Origin: Chlamydiia bacterium | Lineage (GTDB): Bacteria; Chlamydiota; Chlamydiia; Chlamydiales; Simkaniaceae | Direction of reading: 5' to 3' | Assembly (NCBI GenBank): GCA_022601645.1 | Contig: JAJACH010000002.1 | Span: 62,001-126,000 of the forward strand | DNA: 64,000 nucleotides | In this document: positions 50,101-59,848 of the stretch, piece by piece | Numbering within the stretch: position 1 is the first letter of the stretch | How the letters are laid out: every line of letters begins with the position of its first letter | Notes under the pieces: model-generated | Told to the model about the DNA's origin: nothing | What the model saw: only the letters and a program-made list of their open reading frames with translations | Database searches by the model: none | Position numbers and translations under genes: made by a program

Positions 50101-52980
50101 ATGCTTAAAAAATTATTTGGAACTGCTCAAAGTCGAAAACTCAAACGTTTCCGCACCATCGTAAAAAAAGTGAACCAGTGGGATGAGAAATTTCAGTCCC
50201 TATCTGAGGATGAACTTAAAGCTAAAACCGCCGAATTTAAAGAGCGCCTGAAAAACGGCGAGACGACAGAACAGATCTTGCCTGAGGCATATGCTGTTGT
50301 TAAAGATACCTGTCGTCGCTTAGTCGGCACTAAGGTCCATGTTTCTGGGTATGACCAGGAATGGGATATGATCCCCTACGATGTTCAGATCTTAGGCGCG
50401 ATCTCGATGCACTATGGCTCGATTGCCGAGATGATGACCGGTGAAGGGAAAACACTGACCGCTGGGATGCCGCTTTACTTAAACGCACTGACTGGTAAAC
50501 CCACTCACCTTGTCACGGTCAACGATTACTTAGCAAAACGCGACTGTGAATGGATTGGCGCCATCTTTAGTTATCACGGTTTGGTTTCCAAACCGCTGAC
50601 AAACGAGATCCCTCCTCACGAGCGAAAAGCTGTTTATGAAGCGGACATCGTGTATGGGACGGCCTCGGAATTTGGTTTTGATTATCTACGCGATAATTCA
50701 ATGGTCCAATCGGCTGCTGATCAAGTGCAACGTGGATATTACTTCGCGATCATCGATGAAGTTGACTCGATCCTTGTTGATGAAGCGCGCACGCCGCTGA
50801 TTATCTCTGGCCCTGTTGGTGAATCTGTCCACATGTACGACGAATTAAAAACACCTGTTGGTAAGATGGTCAAGCTTCAGCGCGACCTCTCAAGTAAACT
50901 TGCCACAAATGCTCGCAAAACACTGAATGAACTTGGGATGCTACAGGAAGATCCTCCTAAGCTCAACAAGGAAGATACGAAAAAAGCGGTTCAATGTTAC
51001 AAAGATCTTTGGCTTGTCGGAAAGGGAACGCCTAGAAACAGCATTCTCCGCAAACTGAGAGAACATCCAGACATTCGTGCTAGACTTGAAGAATGGGAAA
51101 CCTACTACCACGGCGACGCAAACAAGCAAGAGCGCTTGGATGAACTTGCGAAGCTTTATATCATTGTTGACGAGAGAGCAAATGACCACGAACTGACCGA
51201 TCTTGGAATCAGTCAATGGGGTGACCCTGAAGACTTCGTGATGCTTGACCTTGGGCACGAGTATGCAGAGATCGATCAAAACCCTGATCTTGACGACCAG
51301 GCAAAGCTCACGAAAAAAGTGGAGCTCCGTGAGGCGGATGCGCATCGTAAAGAGCGAGCACACAACTTGCGCCAGCTTTTACGCGCTCACCTTCTTATGG
51401 AAAAAGATGTCGATTACATCGTCCAAGAAGGCAAGATTGTCATCATCGATGAGAACACAGGTCGCCCTCAACCAGGTCGCCGCTTCTCTGACGGGTTGCA
51501 CCAAGCAATTGAAGCTAAAGAAACGGTTGAGATTCAACAAGCGACTCAAACCTACGCTCAGATCACCCTGCAAAACTACTTCCGCTTATATGATAAGTTA
51601 GCTGGTATGACCGGTACAGCGATGACCGAAGCACGTGAGCTGAAAGAAATCTATAAGCTCGATGTCCTTGATATCCCCACTCACCGCAAATGTGTTAGAA
51701 AGGATTTTGACGACGAGGTCTACATGACCGAGCGGGAAAAATACCAAGCGATCATTACGGAAATCTTAGAGATTCATGCGAAAGGACGTCCGATTCTTAT
51801 CGGTACAGAATCTGTCGATGTCTCTGAGAAACTGGCAAGAATTTTAAAGCAAAATAAACTCGAGCACACAGTCCTCAATGCGAAGAATCACGCCCACGAG
51901 GCGGAGATTATTGCTGAGGCCGGAAAAGAGGGCGCGATTACTGTCGCCACGAACATGGCGGGCCGCGGGACGGACATCAAGCTCAAGCCTGGTGTTGCTG
52001 ACAAGGGCGGTTTACACGTTCTTGGAACAACGCGTCACCAATCTAGACGGATCGATCGCCAGTTAAGAGGCCGCTGCGCTCGTCAAGGCGACCCGGGTTC
52101 CTCGAAATTCTACGTCTCATTTGAAGACCAACTCATGCGATTATTCACCTCTCCAAGGCTTACAGCCCTATTACAGCGCTTCCGCCCACCTGAAGGTGAA
52201 CCGATCACGGCAAAGATCTTAAACCGTTCGATTGAGACAGCGCAAAAACGGGTCGAGCAGCGTAACTACTCGATGCGTAAGCACACGCTTGAGTACGATG
52301 ATGTGATGAACAAACAGCGCAAGGAAGTCTACGCCTTTAGAAACGACATCCTTCACCTTGATGACATTTTCCAGATTACAGTCGATATTTTAGACGGGCT
52401 GATCGCCGAGTTTACATCAAAGCATTTCACCTCGCGTGATAGCCTCTGGGATCCTCAAGGCTTCAGAGAAGAGTTGATGGGGCACTTCCCTGTTACGATC
52501 GATGAAAACGCATTTGACGACGACCTCTCTACAATTGAAGAGCTTGAAACGAAAGCGGCGCACATTGTCACTAAAGCGTATTTCACAAAGCTTGAGCACG
52601 AAGCGACTCTCATTGCCTCTGTTCAAAAGGAAGCTGGTAAAGAAGTTGAACCACGCAAAATCTTGGGTGAAATCGTTCGTAGCCTGCTTCTGCGCAGTGT
52701 TGACAGACGCTGGCAAGAACATCTATTGACCATCGATAACCTGCGTACTGAGGTTGGCATGCGTGCTCTTGGACAAAAAGATCCGCTGCTCGAATTCAAA
52801 CACGAAGCGTTTGAGATTTTCTATAAGTTAAACCAGTCTCTTTACAAGGAAATTGCGCACGGTCTCTTCAAGTTCGAAATGTTACCTCCTGACTCAATGG
52901 AGCTCAAGAAGCACCACTTCCCTCCTTTTTTTCCGGAGAAAGCAATCGAAAACCAACCACAATTAGTGGAAACGCAATAA
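50101..52980 (+). CDS. secA: Preprotein translocase ATPase SecA
   Basis: Motor of the Sec secretion pathway. 959 residues from the ATG at 50101 (MLKKLFGTAQSRKLKR); an in-frame TTG 24 bp upstream is not convincing. Seen: DVQILGAISMHYG, Walker A MTGEGKT (about 110), DEVDSILVDEARTPLIISG (NBD1), TMAGMTGTA-like LAGMTGTAMTEA, NMAGRGTDIKL, and the arginine-finger region RGRCARQGDPGSS (NBD2). The C-terminal Zn-binding tail (CxCxSG) is missing, common in several lineages. The end overlaps the convergent zinc-ribbon gene by 77 bp. Confidence 0.97.
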   Translation: MLKKLFGTAQSRKLKRFRTIVKKVNQWDEKFQSLSEDELKAKTAEFKERLKNGETTEQILPEAYAVVKDTCRRLVGTKVHVSGYDQEWDMIPYDVQILGAISMHYGSIAEMMTGEGKTLTAGMPLYLNALTGKPTHLVTVNDYLAKRDCEWIGAIFSYHGLVSKPLTNEIPPHERKAVYEADIVYGTASEFGFDYLRDNSMVQSAADQVQRGYYFAIIDEVDSILVDEARTPLIISGPVGESVHMYDELKTPVGKMVKLQRDLSSKLATNARKTLNELGMLQEDPPKLNKEDTKKAVQCYKDLWLVGKGTPRNSILRKLREHPDIRARLEEWETYYHGDANKQERLDELAKLYIIVDERANDHELTDLGISQWGDPEDFVMLDLGHEYAEIDQNPDLDDQAKLTKKVELREADAHRKERAHNLRQLLRAHLLMEKDVDYIVQEGKIVIIDENTGRPQPGRRFSDGLHQAIEAKETVEIQQATQTYAQITLQNYFRLYDKLAGMTGTAMTEARELKEIYKLDVLDIPTHRKCVRKDFDDEVYMTEREKYQAIITEILEIHAKGRPILIGTESVDVSEKLARILKQNKLEHTVLNAKNHAHEAEIIAEAGKEGAITVATNMAGRGTDIKLKPGVADKGGLHVLGTTRHQSRRIDRQLRGRCARQGDPGSSKFYVSFEDQLMRLFTSPRLTALLQRFRPPEGEPITAKILNRSIETAQKRVEQRNYSMRKHTLEYDDVMNKQRKEVYAFRNDILHLDDIFQITVDILDGLIAEFTSKHFTSRDSLWDPQGFREELMGHFPVTIDENAFDDDLSTIEELETKAAHIVTKAYFTKLEHEATLIASVQKEAGKEVEPRKILGEIVRSLLLRSVDRRWQEHLLTIDNLRTEVGMRALGQKDPLLEFKHEAFEIFYKLNQSLYKEIAHGLFKFEMLPPDSMELKKHHFPPFFPEKAIENQPQLVETQ

Positions 52981-53383
52981 CGCAGTAGATAAACCACACC
53001 CTAGCATTCCATTCTAGGGTGAGTTTCCCATCTGAGGATAGGAACAATAAAAGCAGACCGAAGGTGAGCAGGTAGGTACCAAGCGATAAGAAGATCAGCG
53101 CCCAGCCTCCGCCAAGTCGCCGCTGCGCTTTCTTATCGTCTTCATAAAAGTCTGAATGTTTGATGCTCTGTTCGCCTGCCCTTGTTTCAGGCTGACGGGA
53201 TGTATAAGGAGGTTTGTAAAGCGCTGCAATACTCTCCTCCACGCTGCTTGATGGATCGGATTCTTCTACGAGCGGCGGCGCTGTTGTTGCCATCAAATCT
53301 GTCCCGCAAAAAGGGCAGTAAGTGGCCTCAACACTGACGTCGGCATCACAGTTCCAACACATCTTTTGACGTTCATCCTTCAT
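52904..53383 (-). CDS. Zinc-ribbon membrane protein of unknown function
   Basis: 159 residues. The N-terminus has a zinc ribbon of two CxxC pairs (Cys 9, 12, 23, 26). A disordered Ser/Pro/Glu linker follows (about 35-85), then two hydrophobic helices (about 93-115 and 127-147). Zinc-ribbon plus two TM proteins are often annotated as zinc-ribbon domain proteins without known role. The 3' end overlaps the end of secA by 77 bp on the opposite strand; both frames look coding. I recall a similar gene beside secA in Chlamydia. Confidence 0.8.
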   Translation of the reverse strand: MKDERQKMCWNCDADVSVEATYCPFCGTDLMATTAPPLVEESDPSSSVEESIAALYKPPYTSRQPETRAGEQSIKHSDFYEDDKKAQRRLGGGWALIFLSLGTYLLTFGLLLLFLSSDGKLTLEWNARVWFIYCVIAFPLIVVGFRLLSPEKKEGSGAS

Positions 53384-53470
53384 AAACCAAATTCTACAGT
53401 TTCTTTTAAAGAATAGAAAGAAAAAATGTCTTCATGTTATCCTTACATGCAACTGTTAAAAGGAGATATT

Positions 53471-54838
53471 GTGGCAGAGAAATTCGATTTAGTTGTAATT
53501 GGTGCTGGCCCTGGTGGATATGTTGCGGCGATTAAAGCCTCTCAAGGTGGTTTAAAAGTTGCCTTGATAGAAAGAGAGTTTTTAGGTGGCACTTGTTTAA
53601 ATGTAGGTTGTATACCAACTAAAACTTTACTTGCTAATGCTTCTGCTTTGCACAAAATTAAACATGCGGCTGATTATGGCATTAGTGTGGGTGCAGTCAC
53701 AATTGATTATTCCAAAATGAAAGAGCGCAAAGACGGTGTTGTGACAACACTCCGCTCGAGCTTGGAAGGTTTACTCAAAGCGAATGGCATTACGATTTAT
53801 GAAGGGACCGCGTCGTTCTTATCTCCAAACAAAATTAAGGTTGAAGGTGTCGTAGAAATTGACACTGACAAAACGATCATTGCAACAGGCTCCTCCCCGG
53901 TTGATATCCCAGCTTTCCCCTGCGACCACTCGCGTATTCTCAATTCCACCTCCATTCTAGAACTGACAGAAGTGCCCAAAGACCTCGTTGTGATTGGCGG
54001 TGGTTACATTGGTTGTGAGTTTGCCTCACTCTTTGCTGAGCTTGGCACGAAAGTTACGATTGTCGAAGCGCTTCCTGCTATTGTACAAGCGCAAGGAAAA
54101 GATATCTCTGACTTCCTTACAAAAGCCTTTAAAGCGAAAGGCATTGAAATTTTAACAGGCGTTTCTGTCGAGAAGGTGGATGATAAGGTACACCTCAATA
54201 ATGGTGAAGCTCTCTCTTGCGATAAGGTGCTCGTCTCTGTAGGGCGTAGGATTCATACCGATAGCTTGCAACTTGGGAATGCTGGCTTGACAGCTGGTGA
54301 ACGTGGGGCGATTGCAGTTAATGCCCAAATGGAAACCGAGGTCAGTGGGATCTACGCAATCGGTGATGTCACAGGCATCTCGATGCTTGCGCACGTTGCC
54401 TCTCACCAAGGAATTATCGCGGCATCAAATGCCTGCGGTGAAGATGCCTACATGCACTACAATGCTGTCCCTGCTGTGATCTTCACACATCCTGAAATCG
54501 CAACCGTTGGGATGCTTCCAGAAGAAGCCGGTCCAAAAGCAAAAGTCACACGTTACCCATTTAAGTTCCACGGTAAGTCTTTAGCTTCGAATGAAAATGA
54601 TGGGTTTGCACAGGTTGTGACTGACCCAGAATCGGGTTTGATTCTCGGAGCGCAAGTGATTGGAGAAGAAGCTTCAACGCTCATTGCTGAAATGGCGCTT
54701 GCCATTGCCAATGAACTCACGATAGAATGTGTGTTTGATACTATCCATGCTCACCCAACTTTGCCGGAAGCGTGGATGGAGGCAAGTTTGATTGCCAATA
54801 ATACACCTATTCATGCCCCTCCAACGAAGAGATCATGA
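53471..54838 (+). CDS. lpdA: Dihydrolipoamide dehydrogenase (E3)
   Basis: FAD/NAD+ enzyme of 2-oxoacid dehydrogenase complexes. 455 residues from the GTG at 53471, chosen because AAAAGGAG precedes it; a longer frame from 53426 has no ribosome-binding site. Seen: FAD motif [12 protein letters not shown], redox disulfide [16 protein letters not shown] motif [25 protein letters not shown], and the C-terminal HAHPTLPE with the catalytic His-Glu pair. Overlaps lipA by 4 bp; lipoate is this enzyme's cofactor substrate. Confidence 0.96.
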   Translation: MAEKFDLVVIGAGPGGYVAAIKASQGGLKVALIEREFLGGTCLNVGCIPTKTLLANASALHKIKHAADYGISVGAVTIDYSKMKERKDGVVTTLRSSLEGLLKANGITIYEGTASFLSPNKIKVEGVVEIDTDKTIIATGSSPVDIPAFPCDHSRILNSTSILELTEVPKDLVVIGGGYIGCEFASLFAELGTKVTIVEALPAIVQAQGKDISDFLTKAFKAKGIEILTGVSVEKVDDKVHLNNGEALSCDKVLVSVGRRIHTDSLQLGNAGLTAGERGAIAVNAQMETEVSGIYAIGDVTGISMLAHVASHQGIIAASNACGEDAYMHYNAVPAVIFTHPEIATVGMLPEEAGPKAKVTRYPFKFHGKSLASNENDGFAQVVTDPESGLILGAQVIGEEASTLIAEMALAIANELTIECVFDTIHAHPTLPEAWMEASLIANNTPIHAPPTKRS

Positions 54839-55731
54839 CGAAAGAATTTGATAATCAGCCAAACGTTGAACCAAGGCGTTTCCCTAAGTGGCTTCACCGC
54901 CCAATGCCGAAAGGCGGGAACCTCTTTAAGACGGGCGGCATCATTGAGAACTACAATCTCAATACGGTCTGTGAAGAAGCGAAATGCCCGAATCGATGGG
55001 AGTGTTACTCCCAGAAGACGGCGACATTCCTAGCGCTTGGTAGCGCTTGCACCCGCGCATGCGGCTTTTGCGAAATTGATTTTTCGAAAAACCCTCCCCC
55101 ACCAGAGGAAGATGAACCTGAGCGCATTGCTCTTTCTGTGAAAGAGCTTGGTTTAAAGCACGCTGTGATCACGATGGTGGCACGCGATGACTTAGAAGAC
55201 AAGGGCGCGGCGCAAATCGGGCGCATTATTCAGGCAATTCGCCTAGAAAACCCTGAGGCTACGGTTGAAGTGCTCACCTCCGACTTCTCTGGGGATTTAG
55301 ATGCACTTGATCTGGTTTTAGACGCGAAACCTGAGATTTTTAACCACAATGTTGAAACGGTTCGAAGACTTTCTAGCAAGGTTCGGCACAAAGCGACGTA
55401 TGAGCAAACGCTTAAGATGCTTCGTCATGCAGCAAGCTCTAAGCAATCGCTTTTTGTAAAATCCGGCCTGATGGTGGGTCTTGGGGAAGAAACAGATGAA
55501 GTGAAGCAATCGCTTGTGGATTTACATGAAGCCGGTGTTGAGATCATAACGATTGGCCAGTACCTCCAAGCAAGCCGCAAAAAACTGAGGGTCAAAGATT
55601 TTGTCCCTCCTGAAACCTTTGAAGAATATGAAACATTTGGCAGACAGATTGGCATCAAGGAAGTCTATTCTGGCCCGTTTGTCCGCTCAAGCTATAATGC
55701 TGCTAAAATTTTGGAGAAACTCTCATGTTAA
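54835..55731 (+). CDS. lipA: Lipoyl synthase
   Basis: Radical-SAM enzyme inserting two sulfurs into octanoyl-E2/H proteins. 298 residues. Seen: the auxiliary-cluster [12 protein letters not shown] (CX4CX5C), the radical-SAM CTRACGFC (CX3CX2C), and a C-terminal Ser-containing PFVRSSYNA with the RSSY signature. All cluster ligands are present. Translationally coupled to lpdA, so lipoylation and E3 production may be co-regulated. Overlaps the HEAT-like gene by 7 bp. Confidence 0.97.
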   Translation: MTKEFDNQPNVEPRRFPKWLHRPMPKGGNLFKTGGIIENYNLNTVCEEAKCPNRWECYSQKTATFLALGSACTRACGFCEIDFSKNPPPPEEDEPERIALSVKELGLKHAVITMVARDDLEDKGAAQIGRIIQAIRLENPEATVEVLTSDFSGDLDALDLVLDAKPEIFNHNVETVRRLSSKVRHKATYEQTLKMLRHAASSKQSLFVKSGLMVGLGEETDEVKQSLVDLHEAGVEIITIGQYLQASRKKLRVKDFVPPETFEEYETFGRQIGIKEVYSGPFVRSSYNAAKILEKLSC

Positions 55732-56525
55732 TCGACGAGCTAGATTTAGAAATTCTATCCCACAAGGAGGTCCATTTTGGGTCGAATTGGGATGTGATGC
55801 TCGGCTATTATGCAGAAGAGGGTGTGGGCACGCAGCCTGATTTTGACTTAGAGCGTATTTTGCGCTTAAAAGAAATGGATCCGATGATACCTGAATTGAT
55901 CATCGACGATATTGAAGAGGCAAAAGGCGTCTATTTAGAGCTTAGAGAGAATAACGACCACCCACTTGTTGACCTCATCTTCTCTGAGGAAGAGGAACCG
56001 ACTGAAGTTATCGCAAATATTACAAAGCAAGGTGATCGTGTGATCCCCGCTTTAACCGACCTAATCACCTCTGATCTATTCTATAATCCTCTCTTTCCCG
56101 GCTACGGAAGAGCTCCCCTGCTTGCAGCAAAGTGCCTCGCGAAGATGGGCAAGCAAGAAACGATCCCCTATCTTTTCGAAGCTTTGGGCCGCGAAAGTGT
56201 CTTTACTGAGATGAGTTTTGTTGAGGCGCTTAAGGCATTTGGCGATCACGCTAAAGCTTTTTTAATCAAACGTCTCACACAAAAGCCCTATACGAAAGAT
56301 AACGAAAATGCCGCTCACGCTTTGGCAACCTTTGAAACCGACCCGATCATGGCAAAGCTCTACCTCTCTTTATTAGAAGAGTCTCCGCCCTTTGCTCCAT
56401 ATCTTATTTATGGGTGTGAAGCGCTTATTTCTGAGACGGATCGCGCTCTTTTTAAAGAGCTTGCGGAAAAATCTGAGTACAAAATCGACTTTGACCAAGT
56501 AATTAATTCCTGGAATAATAATTAA
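55725..56525 (+). CDS. HEAT-repeat-like conserved hypothetical protein
   Basis: 266 residues, acidic, helical. Residues about 105-215 show repeated helix pairs with the PBS-lyase HEAT-like look ([55 protein letters not shown]), suggesting a protein-protein interaction scaffold. No catalytic motif. It overlaps lipA and precedes glgC by 33 bp; no functional link to either is evident. HEAT-like is a confident architecture; function is unknown. Confidence 0.75.
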   Translation: MLIDELDLEILSHKEVHFGSNWDVMLGYYAEEGVGTQPDFDLERILRLKEMDPMIPELIIDDIEEAKGVYLELRENNDHPLVDLIFSEEEEPTEVIANITKQGDRVIPALTDLITSDLFYNPLFPGYGRAPLLAAKCLAKMGKQETIPYLFEALGRESVFTEMSFVEALKAFGDHAKAFLIKRLTQKPYTKDNENAAHALATFETDPIMAKLYLSLLEESPPFAPYLIYGCEALISETDRALFKELAEKSEYKIDFDQVINSWNNN

Positions 56526-56565
56526 CCCATAATTATAAACCGAATTATAAGGCGGTTTATGGGTT
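56524..56565 (+). promoter_or_regulatory. Hairpin enclosing the glgC start codon
   Basis: CGGTTTATGGGTT (56553-56565), which contains the glgC ATG, is complementary to AACCCAT (56524-56530) plus AAACCG (56537-56542), leaving a 6-nt bulge and a loop that holds the AAGG ribosome-binding bases. Folding would hide the start codon; it could regulate translation. Predicted by eye only. Confidence 0.5.
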
Positions 56566-57821
56566 CTAGGTACGATTTAATAAATGATAAAGTTGCATGC
56601 GTAATTATGGCAGGCGGAAAAGGCACACGCCTATTTCCCCTGACAAAAAGCCGCTGTAAACCCGCAGTTGGGTTTGGTGGCCACTATCGTCTCATTGATA
56701 TTCCCATCTCGAATGCACTCAATGCTCACATGCGACATATCTTCGTGATTTCTCAATATTTTTCCTCGAATTTAAATAATCATATTAAGGAAACCTACCG
56801 TCTTGACCCCTACCATGCGCACGAGCTCCATCTCCTTAACCCTGAAGAGCAAGGGGACGAACGGATTTGGTATGAAGGAACAGCTGATGCTGTCAGAAAG
56901 AATTTAACCAATATCCTTAAGTATCCTATCGAATATTTTTGTATTCTCTCAGGTGATCAACTCTACAATATGGACATCAATGCGATGCTTCACTTTGCAA
57001 AGGGCAAAGATGCTGATCTGACAATTGCAACCCTCCCTGTACCAGAAGATTTAGCGCCTCGCATGGGGCTATTAAAAACAGATGATAATTACAATATTCA
57101 TGAATTCATCGAAAAGCCCGATGACCCAACGTCATACAAAGTCTCCGATGAATTTATGCGTAAAAGAAAGCTCTCTCATCCCTATTTAGCTTCGATGGGG
57201 ATCTACATTTTTAAACGAGATGCATTGATTGACCTCTTAAAGTCAGATCCTAGAGAAGATTTTGGGCAGCATATCATTCCAACACAGATGGAACGGGGTA
57301 ACGTTGCAGCCTTTCTATATGATGGTTACTGGGAAGATATTGGAACAATTGAATCGTACTACCGCGCAAATCTCGACTTAATTCGAGATGAACTGGGTTT
57401 AAATTTGTATGACGAACAAGCGCCTATTTTTTGTCAGTCACCCTCTCTCCCTTCCCCGCGCCTTGTCAACGCGAATGTGGAACATTCAGTTGTGTGTAAC
57501 GGCGCTGTGATTGATGCTGGCCGCATTTGCCACTCTGTTGTGGGCCTTCGCTCGGTTGTAGGCATTGGATCTGAGATTGAACACTCGATCCTTCTTGGAA
57601 ACAACTACTATATTGATCCTCAAAATGAGGTGAAGTATGAGATTGGGAAAAATTGCCTTATAAAGAAAGCGATTATTGATGAAAACGTTGAAATCGGTGA
57701 CAATGTAAAGCTCATTAATAAGGATAACCTTGAGACGTATGATGGTGATGGGATCTTCATTAGAGATGGCATTATTATCGTAACCTCAGGAACATCGATC
57801 CCAAACGGTTTTGAACTTTGA
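56559..57821 (+). CDS. glgC: Glucose-1-phosphate adenylyltransferase (ADP-glucose pyrophosphorylase)
   Basis: Makes ADP-glucose for glycogen synthesis. 420 residues. Seen: VIMAGGKGTRLFPLTKSRCKPAV (about 15-37), GTADAVRKNL, YFCILSGDQLYNMD, EFIEKPDDP, the WEDIGTIESYY substrate segment, and a left-handed beta-helix C-terminus (VVGLRSVVGIGSEIEHS). Active-site and effector regions look intact. The start codon sits in a predicted hairpin. The stop overlaps the metallophosphoesterase gene (TTGA). Confidence 0.96.
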   Translation: MGSRYDLINDKVACVIMAGGKGTRLFPLTKSRCKPAVGFGGHYRLIDIPISNALNAHMRHIFVISQYFSSNLNNHIKETYRLDPYHAHELHLLNPEEQGDERIWYEGTADAVRKNLTNILKYPIEYFCILSGDQLYNMDINAMLHFAKGKDADLTIATLPVPEDLAPRMGLLKTDDNYNIHEFIEKPDDPTSYKVSDEFMRKRKLSHPYLASMGIYIFKRDALIDLLKSDPREDFGQHIIPTQMERGNVAAFLYDGYWEDIGTIESYYRANLDLIRDELGLNLYDEQAPIFCQSPSLPSPRLVNANVEHSVVCNGAVIDAGRICHSVVGLRSVVGIGSEIEHSILLGNNYYIDPQNEVKYEIGKNCLIKKAIIDENVEIGDNVKLINKDNLETYDGDGIFIRDGIIIVTSGTSIPNGFEL

Positions 57822-58507
57822 GCATTTTCGCTTTAGCTGATCTCCATCTTTCCCTAGGCATTCCTGATAAGAGCATGGAAAAATTCGGGTGGGGAAAACA
57901 CACGGAAAAAATCGAGAAGCATTGGAATGAAGTGGTCTCAAAAGACGACCTTGTTCTCATTGCAGGTGATATTTCGTGGGCAAAACACTTAGACGAGGCG
58001 ATGCCTGATTTTGAGTGGATTGATTCTTTGCCTGGAACCAAAGTGATGATCAAAGGGAACCACGATTACTGGTGGCAAGCTATCTCAAAGCTTCGAGATG
58101 CACTCCCTGAAAGTATCCACGCCCTTCAACACGACGCCTTTCACTGGAATGATGTGACAATCGGCGGTACAAAACTGTGCGATTTCCCTGAATATACGTT
58201 TGATTTTGCTCCTGAACCTGATCCGAAAGTCTATGAGCGCGAACTTAAACGACTCCGGATGTCTCTTGAGCAACTTGATCCAAAAGCAAATCTCCGTATT
58301 GCCATGACACACTACCCCCCGCTCGGTTTTGAGATGGAATCGACTAAATCTACTGCTGTTTTTGAGGAATTTGGTCTCGATATGGTGGTATTCGGTCACT
58401 TGCACGGCATGGAAACTGACAAACAATTCTTTGGGAAGAAAAACGGGATCGAATACATCTTCACAGCGTGTGATTATCTACACTTTAAGCCTATTCGACT
58501 ACGGTAG
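57818..58507 (+). CDS. Metallophosphoesterase (calcineurin-like)
   Basis: 229 residues from a TTG that overlaps the glgC stop. Seen: ADLHLS (di-metal Asp/His site), AGDISW, KGNHDYWW (GNH), THYPP and GHLHG, all five blocks of the calcineurin-like phosphoesterase family. Substrate unknown; the conserved pairing with glgC, which I recall in Chlamydia, may reflect a shared transcript rather than a shared pathway. Convergent with the next gene by 17 bp. Confidence 0.88.
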   Translation: MSIFALADLHLSLGIPDKSMEKFGWGKHTEKIEKHWNEVVSKDDLVLIAGDISWAKHLDEAMPDFEWIDSLPGTKVMIKGNHDYWWQAISKLRDALPESIHALQHDAFHWNDVTIGGTKLCDFPEYTFDFAPEPDPKVYERELKRLRMSLEQLDPKANLRIAMTHYPPLGFEMESTKSTAVFEEFGLDMVVFGHLHGMETDKQFFGKKNGIEYIFTACDYLHFKPIRLR

Positions 58508-59366
58508 ATAGTCCTTCAGGCAGAAGATCCAAGATTTTTTTCCGATCAACTTCATCAAGTGTTGCAATATACTCGCGAAGCATCGTGATCAGCTCTTTTA
58601 ATTGCTCATCCTTGCGAATGCACGGCAATGTACGAAGAGTCACCTCAAGGAATTTTTCTGTATCCCCCATCGAGATCAAATAATAGAGCACTTCTAACAT
58701 CAAAGAGACGTTTTCTTGCTCAAAAACACTATCTAAAAGGTGATAGAGTAGAAAATCGGTATCGCCTGCAAGCTTTACTCGTAAAAAATCAAACCAAACT
58801 CTTGCTTTGACATAGGGGAAATAGGTGTCGATTAGTTCTGAGGCGTATGTTTCAAACCCAAGATCAATTTGAAGCGCAATGTAGTTGTATAGGAAGTCTT
58901 CTAAGTCTTGATGAAAAAATGTTTGGATCGTGTCAAATACATCACGAGGAGGTTCTCCATGATCAACCGCTTCATCTAAAATGCGGCTGAGCTCTTCAAG
59001 AAGGATTTGGAGATACTCTTCATTCCCCAGTTGATCTTTATCAAAAAGCTCCATTGTTAAATCAAGCTCATCACAAAAAATGGACAGTGTTTGCTTTTCA
59101 GGACAAAAACGGCGCCAACATTCACAAAGCATCAGATAAGCATCCGCTTTAATTTCATCGGTTGCATCTTTTTTAAGAAGTGTTGCAACAACTTCTTCTG
59201 GTAGATCACATTGATCAGCGTTTTTTAAAAAGGTTTCTTGGTCCAAAAAGATGTCATACTTTTCTAAGTTCGCAAATAAATCTTCGTCTGTAAGAGACCG
59301 ATAATCAGTAGGATCACCTTCTGAAATGACAAGCTGGCGAAAGTGTGGACGTTCTTTGGATCCCAA
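58491..59366 (-). CDS. Acidic helical hypothetical protein
   Basis: 291 residues from a TTG start, strongly acidic and predicted alpha-helical throughout, reminiscent of TPR/HEAT solenoids but without a clear consensus. A possible later start cannot be excluded because no ribosome-binding site is seen. The 5' end overlaps a divergent low-quality frame upstream of the prepilin-like gene. No recognised domain or membrane segment; unknown function. Confidence 0.65.
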   Translation of the reverse strand: MGSKERPHFRQLVISEGDPTDYRSLTDEDLFANLEKYDIFLDQETFLKNADQCDLPEEVVATLLKKDATDEIKADAYLMLCECWRRFCPEKQTLSIFCDELDLTMELFDKDQLGNEEYLQILLEELSRILDEAVDHGEPPRDVFDTIQTFFHQDLEDFLYNYIALQIDLGFETYASELIDTYFPYVKARVWFDFLRVKLAGDTDFLLYHLLDSVFEQENVSLMLEVLYYLISMGDTEKFLEVTLRTLPCIRKDEQLKELITMLREYIATLDEVDRKKILDLLPEGLSTVVE

Positions 59367-59399
59367 AATATTTTAATCCTGTTTTATTTAATGTTAGAC

Positions 59400-59405
59400 T
59401 ATACT
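59400..59405 (+). promoter_or_regulatory. -10-like box before prepilin-like gene
   Basis: TATACT, 12 bp before the ATG at 59418, with AGGCG between. No credible -35 at 16-18 bp. Confidence 0.3.
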
Positions 59406-59417
59406 AGGCGTGCAATT

Positions 59418-59846
59418 ATGTGTAAAGTACGACGACCATTCACTCTCATTGAGCTTCTCCTTTGCATCTTCCTTATCACACTCATTGCTGTCCCCCTAGC
59501 ACGCGGACCTTTGCATTTATTTAAACATGAAATCACTTTTCTTAAAGAGATTGAACAAAATAGACTTGCTGAACTTGTCTACATTGATGTGCGTTTAAAA
59601 CCCCTTCCCAAATGGGATAAACTGCGCGAAGGTACAAGTTTTAAAATGCCTGCTAGAACAATTGAGCTAAAGGGTATTAACACATACAAAGTAGTTCCAA
59701 CTGTCACACTAAAGGTATTAAGACCCAAAGAAGAAGAGGATGAAAAGGTACGTCTAGTTAAATGTACAATTGAATTTCCAAAGTCTGAAAAAAAGTATTG
59801 TTATAAGTATCTTGTAGAAAAAAAAGAAATTTGTAATGACCAGTAA
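59418..59846 (+). CDS. Prepilin/pseudopilin-like protein (Pro at -1)
   Basis: 142 residues from the ATG at 59418 (MCKVRRPFTLIELLLCIFLI). The FTLIELLL block followed by about 15 hydrophobic residues is the N-terminal prepilin motif of type II secretion and type IV pili. Glu 5 of the mature form is present, but the residue before Phe is Pro instead of the Gly used by prepilin peptidase. The rest is a small charged domain ending in Cys-containing KKYCYKYLVEKKEIC. A frame starting 75 bp upstream (GTG) would add a non-prepilin leader. The OPT transporter follows after 2 bp. Confidence 0.75.
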   Translation: MCKVRRPFTLIELLLCIFLITLIAVPLARGPLHLFKHEITFLKEIEQNRLAELVYIDVRLKPLPKWDKLREGTSFKMPARTIELKGINTYKVVPTVTLKVLRPKEEEDEKVRLVKCTIEFPKSEKKYCYKYLVEKKEICNDQ

Positions 59847-59848
59847 AT

